Source of the DNA: [Ruminococcus] torques ATCC 27756
GTDB lineage: Bacteria > Bacillota > Clostridia > Lachnospirales > Lachnospiraceae
Assembly (NCBI RefSeq): GCF_000153925.1
Contig: NZ_DS264382.1
Span: 1 to 64,000, forward strand
Direction of reading: 5' to 3'
DNA length: 64,000 nt
In this document: piece by piece, positions 1 to 8,865 of the stretch
Numbering within the stretch: the first letter of the stretch is position 1
How the letters are laid out: each line of letters begins with the position of its first letter
The notes under the pieces: model-generated
Seen by the model: only the letters and a program-made list of their open reading frames with translations
Told to the model about the DNA's origin: nothing
The model's database searches: none
Program-made: the position numbers and the translations under genes

Positions 1-511
1 GGCAACGGCAGTGCAGGGCGAAGAGAAAGTTACGGACATTGCGGAAGTCGAAGTTGAAGAAGAGGTAAAACCCGAACCGACGCCGGAGCTTACGAGTGTA
101 ACAGTAACGGCAGAGAGCAAGAAAGTGAAAGTCGGAGAGGAAACGACAGTAACAGCAAAAGTTGATCCGACAGATGCAAAAGATGTTACAATTATATGGA
201 CAACATCTGATGAGACGGTGCTCAAAGTAGATGAAGCAGGAAAAGTAACAGCGCTGAAAGTCGGAAAAGCAACGATCACGGCAACGGCAGTGCAGGGTGA
301 AAAGAAAGTTAAAGTTACGGACAGTGTGGAAATTGAAGTTGAAGAAGAAACTGCGACTCCTACTCCAAATCCAGATCCACAGCCGACACCGGAGAAGAAT
401 GACGGAGCAGTTCAAACAGGAGATAATGTTTCTCCGATGCTGTATGCAGGAGCAGCAATGACAGCCGCGGCAGTACTTGCTTTGATTCAGAGAAAGAGAA
501 GAAAAGGATAG
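1..511 (+). CDS. C-terminal part of Ig-like (Big_2) cell-wall-anchored surface protein, 5' truncated by window
   Basis: The reading frame is open from base 2 and the true start lies left of the window. What remains is one full bacterial Ig-like type 2 (Big_2) domain, about residues 25-115 (SVTVTAESKKVKVGEE through VTALKVGKATITATAV), preceded by the tail of an almost identical domain. The words ATAVQGE.KKV occur at both domain ends, so the repeats are recent duplicates. A Pro/Thr-rich linker (TPTPNPDPQPTPE) follows, then QTGDN, a hydrophobic stretch and the basic tail QRKRRKG. That is the layout of a sortase-anchored protein with a non-LPXTG QTGD-type signal. It is probably a cell-wall adhesin or scaffold. 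Ligand and full length cannot be seen. Confidence 0.8.
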   Translation, partial: ATAVQGEEKVTDIAEVEVEEEVKPEPTPELTSVTVTAESKKVKVGEETTVTAKVDPTDAKDVTIIWTTSDETVLKVDEAGKVTALKVGKATITATAVQGEKKVKVTDSVEIEVEEETATPTPNPDPQPTPEKNDGAVQTGDNVSPMLYAGAAMTAAAVLALIQRKRRKG

Positions 512-576
512 AAAGTACATTATCCTTTGTACACTGCGGATAGGAAAAGCAAAGAAAAAGTGCTAAGATAAAAGAA

Positions 577-627
577 AAGACTGTATATCAAACAGAAGAA
601 ATTCTTGTAAGATATACAGTCTTTTTT
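577..627 (+). terminator. Rho-independent terminator after the Ig-like protein
   Basis: AAGACTGTATATC pairs with GATATACAGTCTT across a loop of about 21 nt and is followed by a run of T. It lies 66 bases after the stop codon of the surface-protein gene. Confidence 0.85.
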
Positions 628-713
628 GCAACGTTAATTTGTTGTATTAAAGTTTAACTCAAGATGACTGGAATAGATCGATTTATTTTTAGTAGAATAG
701 ATGGATCTATTTT

Positions 714-1704
714 TTAATGTACGGAAGTATGTGAAGCAAGTACATGATCTATAATGCGGATCGTATCAAGCGAATATTGTAGGTATTCGTGCTCGATTCC
801 ATTGTTTTCAACAAGTGAAAGAAAATTTTTTATTTCATAAATCATATTGTTGTTTACAGGTGAATAAGGCAGTATTTCTTTGATTCCACCGTTGATCGGA
901 TCACGAGAGCCTTCCCGCAGTCTGAGTTCTATTTGTGTCGGATGACTTATGTAGTCGATCAGGATAGAACCGTTTTCTCCTTGAATGACGCTCGGACGAT
1001 AGGAAACCGTAACTTTGGAATAGATTGCTTCTGCGATCATATCGGGATATTCCATCAGAACAATGCCGCTGCATTCAAAATTGTTTTCCAATGAGGAAGA
1101 CATAGAATGAATGTTTTTAGGTGTACCGAAAAGGCGGACAAGGGAATGAATACAATAAACTCCGATGTCTGATACAGCGGCGTTTCCGAGTGCAGGATTA
1201 AATGCATTTTCTATAATTCCGTCTTTGAAACGATCATAGCGGCTTGAATACTGGCAAAATTCAAAAGATGCTCTTCGAATTTTTCCAATGCGGGGAAGCG
1301 CGTTTTTGATCATATCAAATGCGGGATCAAAATCGGGACGCATTGCTTCTAAAAGGACAACGTGTATTTTTTTTGGCACACTCGATCATGGAAAGAGCCT
1401 CTTGTTCATTTGATGCCATTACTTTTTCACAGAGTACATGCTTTTTCTTTTCCATTGCTTTTATAGATTGAGAGCAGTGTGCAAAATTAGGAGAAGCCAC
1501 GTATACTGCGTCGATCGGTGAATCAAGAAACTGTTCATAGTCAGTGAATACAGTGGGAATATTATGTCTTTCGGCAAAATGATTTCCTGTGTCAGCGGAT
1601 CTGGAATATACAGCGTACAGCTCTATCCCGTCAACCTGCGCAGCGGCATCGCAAAAATCATCACTTATAAAGTTTGTTCCGATAATACCTATTTTTAAAG
1701 TCAT
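714..1704 (-). pseudogene. Gfo/Idh/MocA-family NAD(P)-dependent oxidoreductase, split by a frameshift in a poly-A tract
   Basis: Two overlapping minus-strand frames together make one oxidoreductase of about 330 residues. The N-terminal frame (1327-1704) has the Rossmann motif IGIIGTN and the EKV motif equivalent to the catalytic EKP of this family. The C-terminal frame (714-1379) holds the alpha/beta domain (NPALGNAAVSDIGVY and on). The frames switch at a run of eight A on the coding strand (positions 1367-1374). Seven A would read ...ECAKKIHVVLLEAMRPDF in one frame. The rest of both halves looks intact, so this is either a recent slippage mutation, a phase-variable gene or a sequencing error. 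Substrate is unknown; family members act on sugars, inositols or biliverdin. It lies 57 bp downstream of the M18 peptidase gene and is probably cotranscribed with it. Confidence 0.75.
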
Positions 1705-1761
1705 TTGTATCCTCCTTCTTTATTTTGGAATATTTTTATATTTTTTGATTTCTTTCTTTGC

Positions 1762-3039
1762 TCAACTGAAAAATTCGGCTGCAGCTTTGATAAAATAGTC
1801 GGTATCGTATACTCCTGCCGTCTCGTAGGGAGAATGCATGGCAAGCTGAGGCAGCCCGATATCGACTGTGTCGACTGCAACTTGGGTGTTAGATATATTT
1901 CCGAGAGTTGATCCTCCTGCCATGTCGGAACGGTTGACAAATGTTTGGACAGGAACATTGACTGTGCGGCACAGATCACGAAATACCGCAGAAGAAAATC
2001 CGTCTGTGCAGTATTTTTGATTTGCGTTAAATTTAATGACGATCCCACCGTTTAGATACGGATGATTGACCGGATCAGAGCAGTCTTGATGATTCGGATG
2101 GATCGCATGAGCATTGTCTGCGGAAATCATAAAGCTGTCTGCAAGCCGAATAAGGTAGTCTTCATCAGAAAGTCCGAGACAGGAGTTAGTGCGGGTAAGT
2201 GTGTCATATAAAAATGTAGATGCAGCTCCCTGTTTTGTCTGACTTCCAACTTCTTCGTTATCCAGAACGGAGAGAATCGGCATATAAGTTTGTTTTTGTC
2301 CTGCAAGAAATCCTTCAACAGAGGCAAACACACATTGCAGATCATCAAGCCGCGGAGCAGATACAAATTCGTTGGAAGCGCCCCATATGCTTGCTTTTTG
2401 TCTGTTGTAAAGAAAGAGGTCATGTCCGAGAATGTCCTGTTCGGACACTTCGGCTGCATCGGCGATTTGTTTCATAAAAGTGTCTTTTGCAGAAAGATTG
2501 CCGTAAAGAGGAAGCAGATCTTTTTGTGGATTATATTGATATCCGCTGTTAATATCTCTATTCATATGAATTGCGAGATTTGGAATTAAAACAAGATCTC
2601 TGTCGATGTTTATTAATTTCGATTGTAATTTATTTGTTTCTTTATCTTTAATAATCACTCTTCCGGCAATAGAAAGCGGACGATCGAGCCAAGGTGCGTA
2701 AATCATTCCTCCATAGCGTTCTACATTTAGTTTGACATAGTGATGACCGCATTCCATTTCGGGATTTTCTTTGATTTTAAAAGTCGGTGAATCACTGTGG
2801 CTTGCGATAATACGCATTCCTGCAAGTGGATTTTCGGGAATGGAAAATGCGATCAGTGATGAATTATTTCGTGTCACAAAATAATTTCCTCCGGCAGTTA
2901 TGTGCCAGTGTTTGTTCTCACACAATTCCGAGAAATTATTTTTTAAAAGAAGAAATTTAATTGTTTCTACCGTATGAAAAGCTGATGGGCTGTTTTCAAT
3001 AAATTGGATAAGCTTTTCACTTGTTGTTTTTGAATTCAT
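1762..3039 (-). CDS. M18 family aminopeptidase
   Basis: This 425-residue protein has the usual length and motifs of M18 (aspartyl aminopeptidase-like) dinuclear zinc exopeptidases: SHSDSPTF near residue 80 with metal-binding His and Asp, VLDNEEVGSQ with the catalytic and metal-binding acidic residues, SADNAHAIHPNH, and HSPYETAG near the C terminus. It should remove N-terminal, often acidic, residues from cytoplasmic peptides. No signal peptide is seen. The start ATG follows a purine-rich GGAGC stretch. It is transcribed away from the response-regulator gene, and the 158-bp gap holds the promoter of that gene. The oxidoreductase pseudogene follows on the same strand. Confidence 0.92.
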   Translation of the reverse strand: MNSKTTSEKLIQFIENSPSAFHTVETIKFLLLKNNFSELCENKHWHITAGGNYFVTRNNSSLIAFSIPENPLAGMRIIASHSDSPTFKIKENPEMECGHHYVKLNVERYGGMIYAPWLDRPLSIAGRVIIKDKETNKLQSKLINIDRDLVLIPNLAIHMNRDINSGYQYNPQKDLLPLYGNLSAKDTFMKQIADAAEVSEQDILGHDLFLYNRQKASIWGASNEFVSAPRLDDLQCVFASVEGFLAGQKQTYMPILSVLDNEEVGSQTKQGAASTFLYDTLTRTNSCLGLSDEDYLIRLADSFMISADNAHAIHPNHQDCSDPVNHPYLNGGIVIKFNANQKYCTDGFSSAVFRDLCRTVNVPVQTFVNRSDMAGGSTLGNISNTQVAVDTVDIGLPQLAMHSPYETAGVYDTDYFIKAAAEFFS

Positions 3040-3118
3040 AAAATCGGCTCCTTTTATATCTTCTCTGATGTTTTCAGAATATAAGTCGCGATGCCTTCTG
3101 TCAAGGGAAAAGAGGGAA

Positions 3119-3147
3119 TTGATTTGATCCGATGATTTTCATATAAT
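3119..3147 (+). promoter_or_regulatory. Sigma-A-type promoter of the two-component operon
   Basis: TTGATT (3119-3124) and a perfect TATAAT (3142-3147) are separated by 17 bases, 51 bases before the response-regulator start. Confidence 0.65.
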
Positions 3148-3197
3148 AAGACAAACAGAAATGAAAGGTCGAAGTATTGTAGTAGGGAGTTGATAAA

Positions 3198-3872
3198 ATG
3201 AGAATTTTGCTTGCGGAAGATGAAAAGGACCTGAACAAAATTATAACAGCGCGTCTGAAAGATGAGTATTATAGTGTGGATTCATGTTTTGACGGGAAGG
3301 AAGCCGAGGAATATTTGACTGCCGTAAAATACGATGCGGTAATTCTTGATATTATGATGCCGAAAAAAGACGGATTATCCGTTTTGAAGGAAATGAGGAG
3401 GAAAAAGGATTCTACACCGGTTATATTACTGACTGCAAAAGACAGTGTGGAAGATCGGGTGGCAGGGCTTGACGCAGGTGCAAATGATTATCTTGTAAAG
3501 CCGTTTGCATTTGAAGAGCTGCTTGCCCGGGTACGGGTGCTTTTGAGAAAGCCGGAGGAAATGCCGAAAACATGTTACACGATTGCGGATCTGGAAGTAC
3601 ATCTTGATACGCATAAAGTAATAAGAGGTAAAGAAGAAATCAGACTTTCGGGAAAAGAGTTTGCGCTGCTGAGATATATGGTCCAAAATGCGGGAATTGT
3701 TCTTTCACGAGACAGATTGGAGCAGCATCTGTGGAATTATGACTATATGGGAAGTTCAAATGTTATAGATGTGTATATCCGGTATTTGAGGAAAAAAATT
3801 GATGACGGAAGAGAGAAAAAACTCATTCATACAGTAAGAGGAGTCGGTTATGTGTTAAAGGAGGAAGAATGA
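3198..3872 (+). CDS. OmpR/PhoB-family response regulator
   Basis: The 224-residue protein has an N-terminal receiver domain with the acidic pocket (AEDE), phospho-acceptor Asp51 in ILDIMMP, the switch Thr in LLTAKD and Lys101 in VKPF. A C-terminal winged-helix DNA-binding domain follows (residues about 125-224, ending RGVGYVLKEEE). It is a transcription factor controlled by the histidine kinase whose gene overlaps its last 4 bases (ATGA). The lipoprotein gene downstream has an 11-bp-spaced direct repeat in its promoter that fits binding by this family. The signal sensed is unknown. Confidence 0.95.
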   Translation: MRILLAEDEKDLNKIITARLKDEYYSVDSCFDGKEAEEYLTAVKYDAVILDIMMPKKDGLSVLKEMRRKKDSTPVILLTAKDSVEDRVAGLDAGANDYLVKPFAFEELLARVRVLLRKPEEMPKTCYTIADLEVHLDTHKVIRGKEEIRLSGKEFALLRYMVQNAGIVLSRDRLEQHLWNYDYMGSSNVIDVYIRYLRKKIDDGREKKLIHTVRGVGYVLKEEE

Positions 3873-5275
3873 AAAAAGTTTCTTTAAAGATAAAATTAAC
3901 TCTTTTATATACGATATTTATTCTTGTGGTTGTCGGAACGGTTCTTGGAATATTGTTTTCTTTGAGTGGACGTGAGATACTTGCGTCTACGAAAATGTCA
4001 CTGGAAAGAAGAGTAGAGGAGAGTCTGGAAGAAATTGAAATGCAGGACGGAGAATTAAAAATTGATTCGGATTTTTATTCTGTGGAAAACGGAGTCTATC
4101 TTTCCATGTATGACTCAACCGGATATTTTTTATATGGAAAGATTCCCGGGGGATTCGATCGGCAGCCGGACTTTTTGGATGGAGAAGTAAGAGAGATTAA
4201 AGATAAGGCAGGAGAAGAAGACTGGTATATATACGATCTTTTTTTCAGACCGGGAGAAGGTAAGGAGATATATGTACGCGGAGTGATATCTGTGACGGAA
4301 TCGGAGGAGAGTTTTCAGACGATACTTCGCATCGCGTTTATTCTTCTTCCGCTGCTTGCCGCAGCGACAGCGTTCGTAGGATATCGCTTCACAAAAAGAA
4401 CGCTTAAGCCTGTGAAAGATATTACGGATACTGTGTGTAAGATACGGATGGATGCGGATCTTTCGAGAAGAATTGACAATATCGATACAGTAAGAGAAAC
4501 AAAGGAAAAGAGATACAAAAAAAACAGAGATGAGATTTATATCCTTGCGGAGACGTTTAACGAGATGCTGGATGAGCTGGAAGCCGTGTTTAAAAGAGAA
4601 AAGCAGTTCACTTCGGACGTTTCGCATGAATTAAGAACGCCGATAAGCGTTATGATGGCTCAGTGCGGTCAGCTTTTAAAAGATGAAGCGTTAAAGCCAA
4701 AGCAAAAAGCACAGGTGAAACTGATCGAACAGAAAGCGGAAAATATGTCAGATCTGATCGCGCAGCTTCTGTTTTTATCAAGAGCCGATCAGGGGCGTCA
4801 GCAGATCGAGAAAGAAAACGTTAATTTAAGTGAACTGACGGAAATGATCGTCGGTGAACAACAGTTTCTTGCTGAATCAAAAGGAAACGCCGGTCAGATC
4901 ATATGTCACATTGAACCTGAAATATGGGCGGAAGTTGATGAGACGCTGTACATTAGAATGATGATAAATCTTCTGTCTAATGCGCTGCGATACGGGGAAG
5001 GACGGGATATAGAAGTGAGTTTATCCGTGCATAATGATTCGGATATTATCGGAAAAGTAAAAGATCATGGCATCGGCATTTCAAAGGGGGATATTCCTCA
5101 TATATGGGAACGGTTTTATCGTGCGGATAAATCCAGAACAGGAGGAAGTCACTGCGGGCTCGGTTTGTCTATGGTGAAATGGATCGCAGAGGCACATGGA
5201 GGAAGTGTAGAAGTTGTCAGTAAAGAAGGCGAAGGAAGTGAGTTTGTTTTTCATTTAAGAAAATCGAAGTCATGA
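3869..5275 (+). CDS. Membrane sensor histidine kinase, partner of the upstream regulator
   Basis: This 468-residue protein has a first membrane segment at about residues 8-30, an extracellular sensor region to about 145, a second segment (ILRIAFILLPLLAAATAFVG) and a HAMP-like linker. The H-box is VSHELRTPIS, followed by N-box INLLSNALRYG, the ATP-lid glycines DHGIGIS, and GLGLSMVKWIAEAHGG. It autophosphorylates on His and passes phosphate to the cognate regulator, with which it overlaps by 4 nt. The sensor region is acidic and has no recognised domain. With the downstream PepSY lipoprotein it forms a three-gene arrangement often seen in Lachnospiraceae. Confidence 0.95.
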   Translation: MKKVSLKIKLTLLYTIFILVVVGTVLGILFSLSGREILASTKMSLERRVEESLEEIEMQDGELKIDSDFYSVENGVYLSMYDSTGYFLYGKIPGGFDRQPDFLDGEVREIKDKAGEEDWYIYDLFFRPGEGKEIYVRGVISVTESEESFQTILRIAFILLPLLAAATAFVGYRFTKRTLKPVKDITDTVCKIRMDADLSRRIDNIDTVRETKEKRYKKNRDEIYILAETFNEMLDELEAVFKREKQFTSDVSHELRTPISVMMAQCGQLLKDEALKPKQKAQVKLIEQKAENMSDLIAQLLFLSRADQGRQQIEKENVNLSELTEMIVGEQQFLAESKGNAGQIICHIEPEIWAEVDETLYIRMMINLLSNALRYGEGRDIEVSLSVHNDSDIIGKVKDHGIGISKGDIPHIWERFYRADKSRTGGSHCGLGLSMVKWIAEAHGGSVEVVSKEGEGSEFVFHLRKSKS

Positions 5276-5302
5276 CAGGACAATGTAAATTTGTTTTCGT
5301 TC

Positions 5303-5335
5303 TTTAATGTTATTTTAATCTTTTTGGGATATAGT
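5303..5335 (+). promoter_or_regulatory. Candidate response-regulator box and -10 element before the PepSY gene
   Basis: TTTAAT occurs at 5303-5308 and again at 5314-5319, exactly 11 bases apart. That is the spacing of PhoB/OmpR-type direct repeats. TATAGT at 5330-5335 is a plausible -10 and there is no good -35, as expected of an activated promoter. Confidence 0.45.
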
Positions 5336-5435
5336 AATCTCATCAAAGAAAATAAAGGCATAAACCGAAGTTTGGAATCGAATGTTTTCAAAGTAAAAGT
5401 AAATGCTGATGTGAAATAAAGAAAGGAGAATAGAA

Positions 5436-6047
5436 ATGAAAAAATTTACAAAAATAGCAACGGTAGCAGTGATGACTATGGTGACAGCAGGTGTATTTGC
5501 AGGGTGTGGACTAAAAGGCGGCAAAGATATCGGAAAAGAAGCGGCATTGGAAGCGGCATTGGCTGATGCGGGAGTAAGAGAATCAGATACGACCCGTCTG
5601 AGAGTGTCTTCGGAAATCGACGATGGCAGGAAAGTATATGAAGTGCGGTTTGACGTAGAAGGAACAGAGTATGATTATGAAATAAGCGGAAGAGACGGTC
5701 AAATATTAAGCGCAGATACAGAGCGGATTTCAACTGTAGATACAACAGACAGAGCAGGCACAACAGATACAGCGGGCACAGCGGATACAGCAGGCACAAC
5801 AGATAAAGAAAAAAGCGGAAATTCTCAAAATAATGCGGAAGCTTTGGGGATCAGTATAGAGGAAGCAGAGAAGATCGCATTGGAAAGAGTTCCGGGGGCA
5901 TCGGAAAACGATATTCGCATTCAATCAGACTACGATGACGGAAAATATAAATACGAAGGCGATATCATTTATGACGGGAAAGAGTATGAGTTTGAAATAG
6001 ATGCGTCTACAGGAACGATTCTTGAGTGGAGTGAGGAACGATACTGA
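5436..6047 (+). CDS. PepSY-domain lipoprotein with two PepSY repeats
   Basis: A lipoprotein signal (MKKFTKIATVAVMTMV..., lipobox VFAGC) anchors this 203-residue protein outside the membrane. Two PepSY-like domains follow, at about residues 30-95 and 140-203. Each has an amphipathic helix with EAALEAAL or IEEAEKIAL and the pattern V.FD..G.EYDYEISGRDGQIL. A low-complexity linker made of TDTAG-type pentapeptides (about residues 107-124) joins them. PepSY domains are associated with inhibition or modulation of extracytoplasmic peptidases and with sensing. Here it is probably a target or accessory of the adjacent two-component system. The linker repeat is prone to copy-number change. Confidence 0.85.
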   Translation: MKKFTKIATVAVMTMVTAGVFAGCGLKGGKDIGKEAALEAALADAGVRESDTTRLRVSSEIDDGRKVYEVRFDVEGTEYDYEISGRDGQILSADTERISTVDTTDRAGTTDTAGTADTAGTTDKEKSGNSQNNAEALGISIEEAEKIALERVPGASENDIRIQSDYDDGKYKYEGDIIYDGKEYEFEIDASTGTILEWSEERY

Positions 6048-6181
6048 TCAAAGGAAAATTGTGATTAGATGTGATAAAAAAGACGATAAAAAATATTTTC
6101 GGAGTATCGGAATAAAAGAAAGAGAGAAGAGAATATAATTCAGAAAGAATGAAAAATGAATCATAGACAGCGGAGAAGTGT

Positions 6182-6847
6182 ATGAATTATCTATGGGCAG
6201 GCATGATTTTGATCGGAATTATATTCGGAGCGTTTAACGGCAGGATGGAAGTTATTACAAATGCCGCGCTCGATTCTTCAAAAGAAGCGGTGACACTTTG
6301 TATTACGATGATAGGGATTATGTCGTTTTGGTGTGGGATCATGGAGATTGCGGCACAGGCAGGGATCATCGGAAGTGCGGCAAAAAAAATGCGTCCGGTG
6401 ATCCGTTTTCTTTTTCCTGATCTGCCGAAAGAACATAAAGCGCAGGAGCATATTACAACAAATTTTATTGCGAATATCCTCGGTCTTGGGTGGGCGGCAA
6501 CTCCGGCAGGATTAAAGGCGATGAAAGAACTTGAAACATTGGAAGAGGAAAGGCGGGCAGGAAAAGCGCCCGGTCCGGTGAGGCGCAAGGGAGTCGCAAG
6601 TAATGAAATGTGTACGTTTTTGATCATGAATATTTCTTCTCTTCAGTTGATCCCGATGAACGTGATCGCATATCGAAGTCAGTATGGAAGCGCGAACCCG
6701 GCGGCAATCGTAGGCGCGGGGATTTTAGCTACGGTGGCAAGTACGGGGGCTGCAGTCATATTCTGCAAAATAGCGGAGCAAAGGCGAAAGAAATCTGGTA
6801 TAATCAAGGAGAGCAGATATCCGGTAAAGAACAGGAAATCTGCATAA
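6182..6847 (+). CDS. spmA: Spore maturation protein A (nucleoside-recognition/Gate domain)
   Basis: MNYLWAGMILIGIIFG opens a multi-pass membrane protein with the hallmark segments ITMIGIMSFWCGIMEIAAQAG, NFIANILGLGWAATPAGLKAM and NEMCTFLIMNISSLQLIP. These match SpmA, which in Bacillus acts with SpmB in dehydrating the spore core. At 221 residues it is slightly longer than usual because of a basic C-terminal tail. No spmB follows; the next gene is an unrelated DUF4230 protein, so this is an orphan in the window. It implies a spore-forming ancestor or host. Confidence 0.88.
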   Translation: MNYLWAGMILIGIIFGAFNGRMEVITNAALDSSKEAVTLCITMIGIMSFWCGIMEIAAQAGIIGSAAKKMRPVIRFLFPDLPKEHKAQEHITTNFIANILGLGWAATPAGLKAMKELETLEEERRAGKAPGPVRRKGVASNEMCTFLIMNISSLQLIPMNVIAYRSQYGSANPAAIVGAGILATVASTGAAVIFCKIAEQRRKKSGIIKESRYPVKNRKSA

Positions 6848-6908
6848 AAAACAGTATGTGTAAGATCGTATCCGCTGCAGACAGTACGGGTGTGTGAAGG
6901 GAGAATGT

Positions 6909-7616
6909 ATGGACAAAAGATATAGTGAAGAGGAAAAAGATACAAGAGAAGAATTGAAAAAGGAAATTAAAAGAGAAATAAAGAAACAAAATAGGAAACT
7001 CAAAATTAAGATTCCGTGGAAAATTCAAAAGATACTTATTATTATAGCGATTATCGCGCTTGCGGGAGGCGCGGGAGCGATCGGTATGAAACGCTATATT
7101 ACTCATGAAAGCCAGACGACCAAACTTGGGTTTGAAGATATCGGGGAGTTGGCGACACAGGAGGCAAATTGCACAGAAGTAAATGTTACCGAAGATGTAA
7201 GAAAATTGTTCGGTATTGACATTCCGTTTACGCAGAGTAAATATATCTATAGTTACAATGTGATCGTAAAGGCGGGATATGATTTTGGCGAGATTCGATA
7301 TGAAGTAAAAAAAGATTCTATCAAAGTGAAACTTCCTGAAGTCAGAATCTTAAGTTCGCAGGTTGATGAAGATTCGTTTCGTGTATATCATGAGAAGGAA
7401 AGCATTTTCAATCAGATCCGTCTGGAAGAGAATAACGCGGCGTTTGCCAAACTAAAAGAACAGGCCGAAAAAGACGCGGTGGCAAACGGGCTTTATGAGA
7501 ATGCAAGAAGTAATGCAAAGACGATCCTGAAAGGATACTTTGCTCAGGCATATGATTTAGATGATTATAAAATCACATTTGAAGGAGGAGAAGGAGGGAA
7601 TACAAATGAAAAATAA
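6909..7616 (+). CDS. DUF4230 family membrane protein
   Basis: ATG at 6909 is preferred over the upstream in-frame GTG at 6894 because GAAGGGAG lies at the right distance before it. The protein starts with about 35 highly charged Lys/Glu residues and one membrane segment (ILIIIAIIALAGGAGAIGM), followed by an external DUF4230-like domain (YSYNVIVKAGYDFGEIRYEV, IKVKLPEVRILSSQVDEDSFRVY and a C-terminal helix ENARSNAKTILKGYF). The domain has no known biochemical role. It follows spmA by about 60 bp and its end overlaps a 27-residue membrane peptide gene, suggesting an operon. Confidence 0.8.
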   Translation: MDKRYSEEEKDTREELKKEIKREIKKQNRKLKIKIPWKIQKILIIIAIIALAGGAGAIGMKRYITHESQTTKLGFEDIGELATQEANCTEVNVTEDVRKLFGIDIPFTQSKYIYSYNVIVKAGYDFGEIRYEVKKDSIKVKLPEVRILSSQVDEDSFRVYHEKESIFNQIRLEENNAAFAKLKEQAEKDAVANGLYENARSNAKTILKGYFAQAYDLDDYKITFEGGEGGNTNEK

Positions 7617-7689
7617 AATCTTGCTTGTACTCGGGATCATAGCCGCTGCAATCGCCATATTTTATTTTATATTATTTTTGACGGCATAG
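7606..7689 (+). CDS. 27-residue single-pass membrane peptide
   Basis: ATG at 7606 lies 11 bases inside the end of the DUF4230 gene, just after an exceptionally purine-rich GAAGGAGGAGAAGGAGGG ribosome site. It encodes MKNKILLVLG followed by an uninterrupted hydrophobic helix ending FLTA, then TAG. Translational coupling and the strong site suggest it is real. Its last 18 bases overlap the 3' end of the convergent aminotransferase gene. It may be an accessory subunit of the DUF4230 protein; function unknown. Confidence 0.55.
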   Translation: MKNKILLVLGIIAAAIAIFYFILFLTA

Positions 7690-8775
7690 GAAAGAGAGTT
7701 CGTCGAGAAGACGTTGATTGTCTTTGCTGTCCATAACACAAAACCGGATAAATTCTCCGTCTAAACTTTTGAAGGAAGAACAATCGCGGATCATAAGACC
7801 GTTTTTGACGCAGTGAGTAAATACGTCAAAGGCGGTCGTTTCTTTTTGGAGAAGTTTTACAAGCAGAAAGTTAGCGTATGGCTTATATGTTTTATAAGCA
7901 GGCTGCTCTTTTAAAGCAGAGTACATTTTTTCCCGTTCGGAAAGAATGAGACGGCGGGTCTGTCTGATATATTCTTCGTCTTTCAGCATGAGTTCTCCGG
8001 CAAAAGCGCCGAGGCTGTTCAAAGACCAGGGAATCTGCTTTTCTTTCATTGCTTTTAAAAACGGCATGTTACCCGTGATACCATAACCTAAGCGGACTCC
8101 GGGCGCTGCAAAAAATTTTGACACGCCTCGTAAAACCATTAGATTTTTGAATGTTTTCGTAAAAGGTACTGCTGTGACGTCTTCGATAACAGGGGCAAAT
8201 TCAACATAAGTCTCATCTATCATGACAAAGATGTCATGCTGTTCGCAAAATGTAAGAAGACGTTCCATATCAGATCGGAGAATGGCAGATGACGTAGGAT
8301 TGTTCGGATTACATATGATAAGAAAATCATAACTTCCGGCAAGGAGCGACTGACAGAGAAAATCTACATTTAAAATAAACTCATCAGTTTCTTTTAAAAG
8401 AAACTCGTTGCATTTGCTATTTGAAAGTGACAACTCTCTGGAGTATTCCGAATAGGTTGGTCCAAGGAGAAGGGTGCGCTTTGGGGCGCGTGTTTCGATT
8501 AAAAGAGAGATAAGTTCACTCGAGCCGTTCCCGGGCAGTACGTAGTCTGCGGGAACGCCGCAGTATTCTGAAACGGTATTCCGAAGAGATTGATAGTCAC
8601 GGTCGGGATAAGAGGAAAGAAGATCCAAATGGGATGCAAGAACCTGTTTTACATGGGTGGAGATACCGATAGGATTTACATTTGCGCCGAAGTTGACGAT
8701 ATCCTCCTGATTAAGATGATAGTATTCACATATTTTTTCGATATCGCTTCCGTGGAAAACAGGTTTTGTATTCAT
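7672..8775 (-). CDS. PLP-dependent aminotransferase class I/II, CobD (threonine-phosphate decarboxylase)-like
   Basis: The 367-residue fold-type-I PLP enzyme has NPNNPTS (about 156-162), the Asp-Glu-Tyr motif IDETYVEF that contacts the cofactor ring, and the Schiff-base Lys220 in RGVSKFFAAPGVRLGYG. The N-terminal FGANVNPIG is typical of CobD and histidinol-phosphate aminotransferase relatives. CobD makes aminopropanol phosphate for the cobalamin nucleotide loop. No other cobalamin gene or B12 riboswitch is visible nearby, so an HisC-like or another amino-acid aminotransferase role remains possible. It lies on the minus strand and converges with the small membrane peptide gene. Confidence 0.8.
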   Translation of the reverse strand: MNTKPVFHGSDIEKICEYYHLNQEDIVNFGANVNPIGISTHVKQVLASHLDLLSSYPDRDYQSLRNTVSEYCGVPADYVLPGNGSSELISLLIETRAPKRTLLLGPTYSEYSRELSLSNSKCNEFLLKETDEFILNVDFLCQSLLAGSYDFLIICNPNNPTSSAILRSDMERLLTFCEQHDIFVMIDETYVEFAPVIEDVTAVPFTKTFKNLMVLRGVSKFFAAPGVRLGYGITGNMPFLKAMKEKQIPWSLNSLGAFAGELMLKDEEYIRQTRRLILSEREKMYSALKEQPAYKTYKPYANFLLVKLLQKETTAFDVFTHCVKNGLMIRDCSSFKSLDGEFIRFCVMDSKDNQRLLDELSFLCRQK

Positions 8776-8865
8776 AGCATTTCCTTCCTGATGATTAAAA
8801 AAGTAATAATAACAGTAAAATATTAACGTGCAAAAAATAAAGCGTTTGTCTTGCCGGGCATCTTA

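Noticed and set aside
8776-8865. Possible cobalamin riboswitch before the CobD-like gene
   Set aside because: The 90-bp gap is too short and lacks the conserved B12 box, so the CobD role could not be supported this way.
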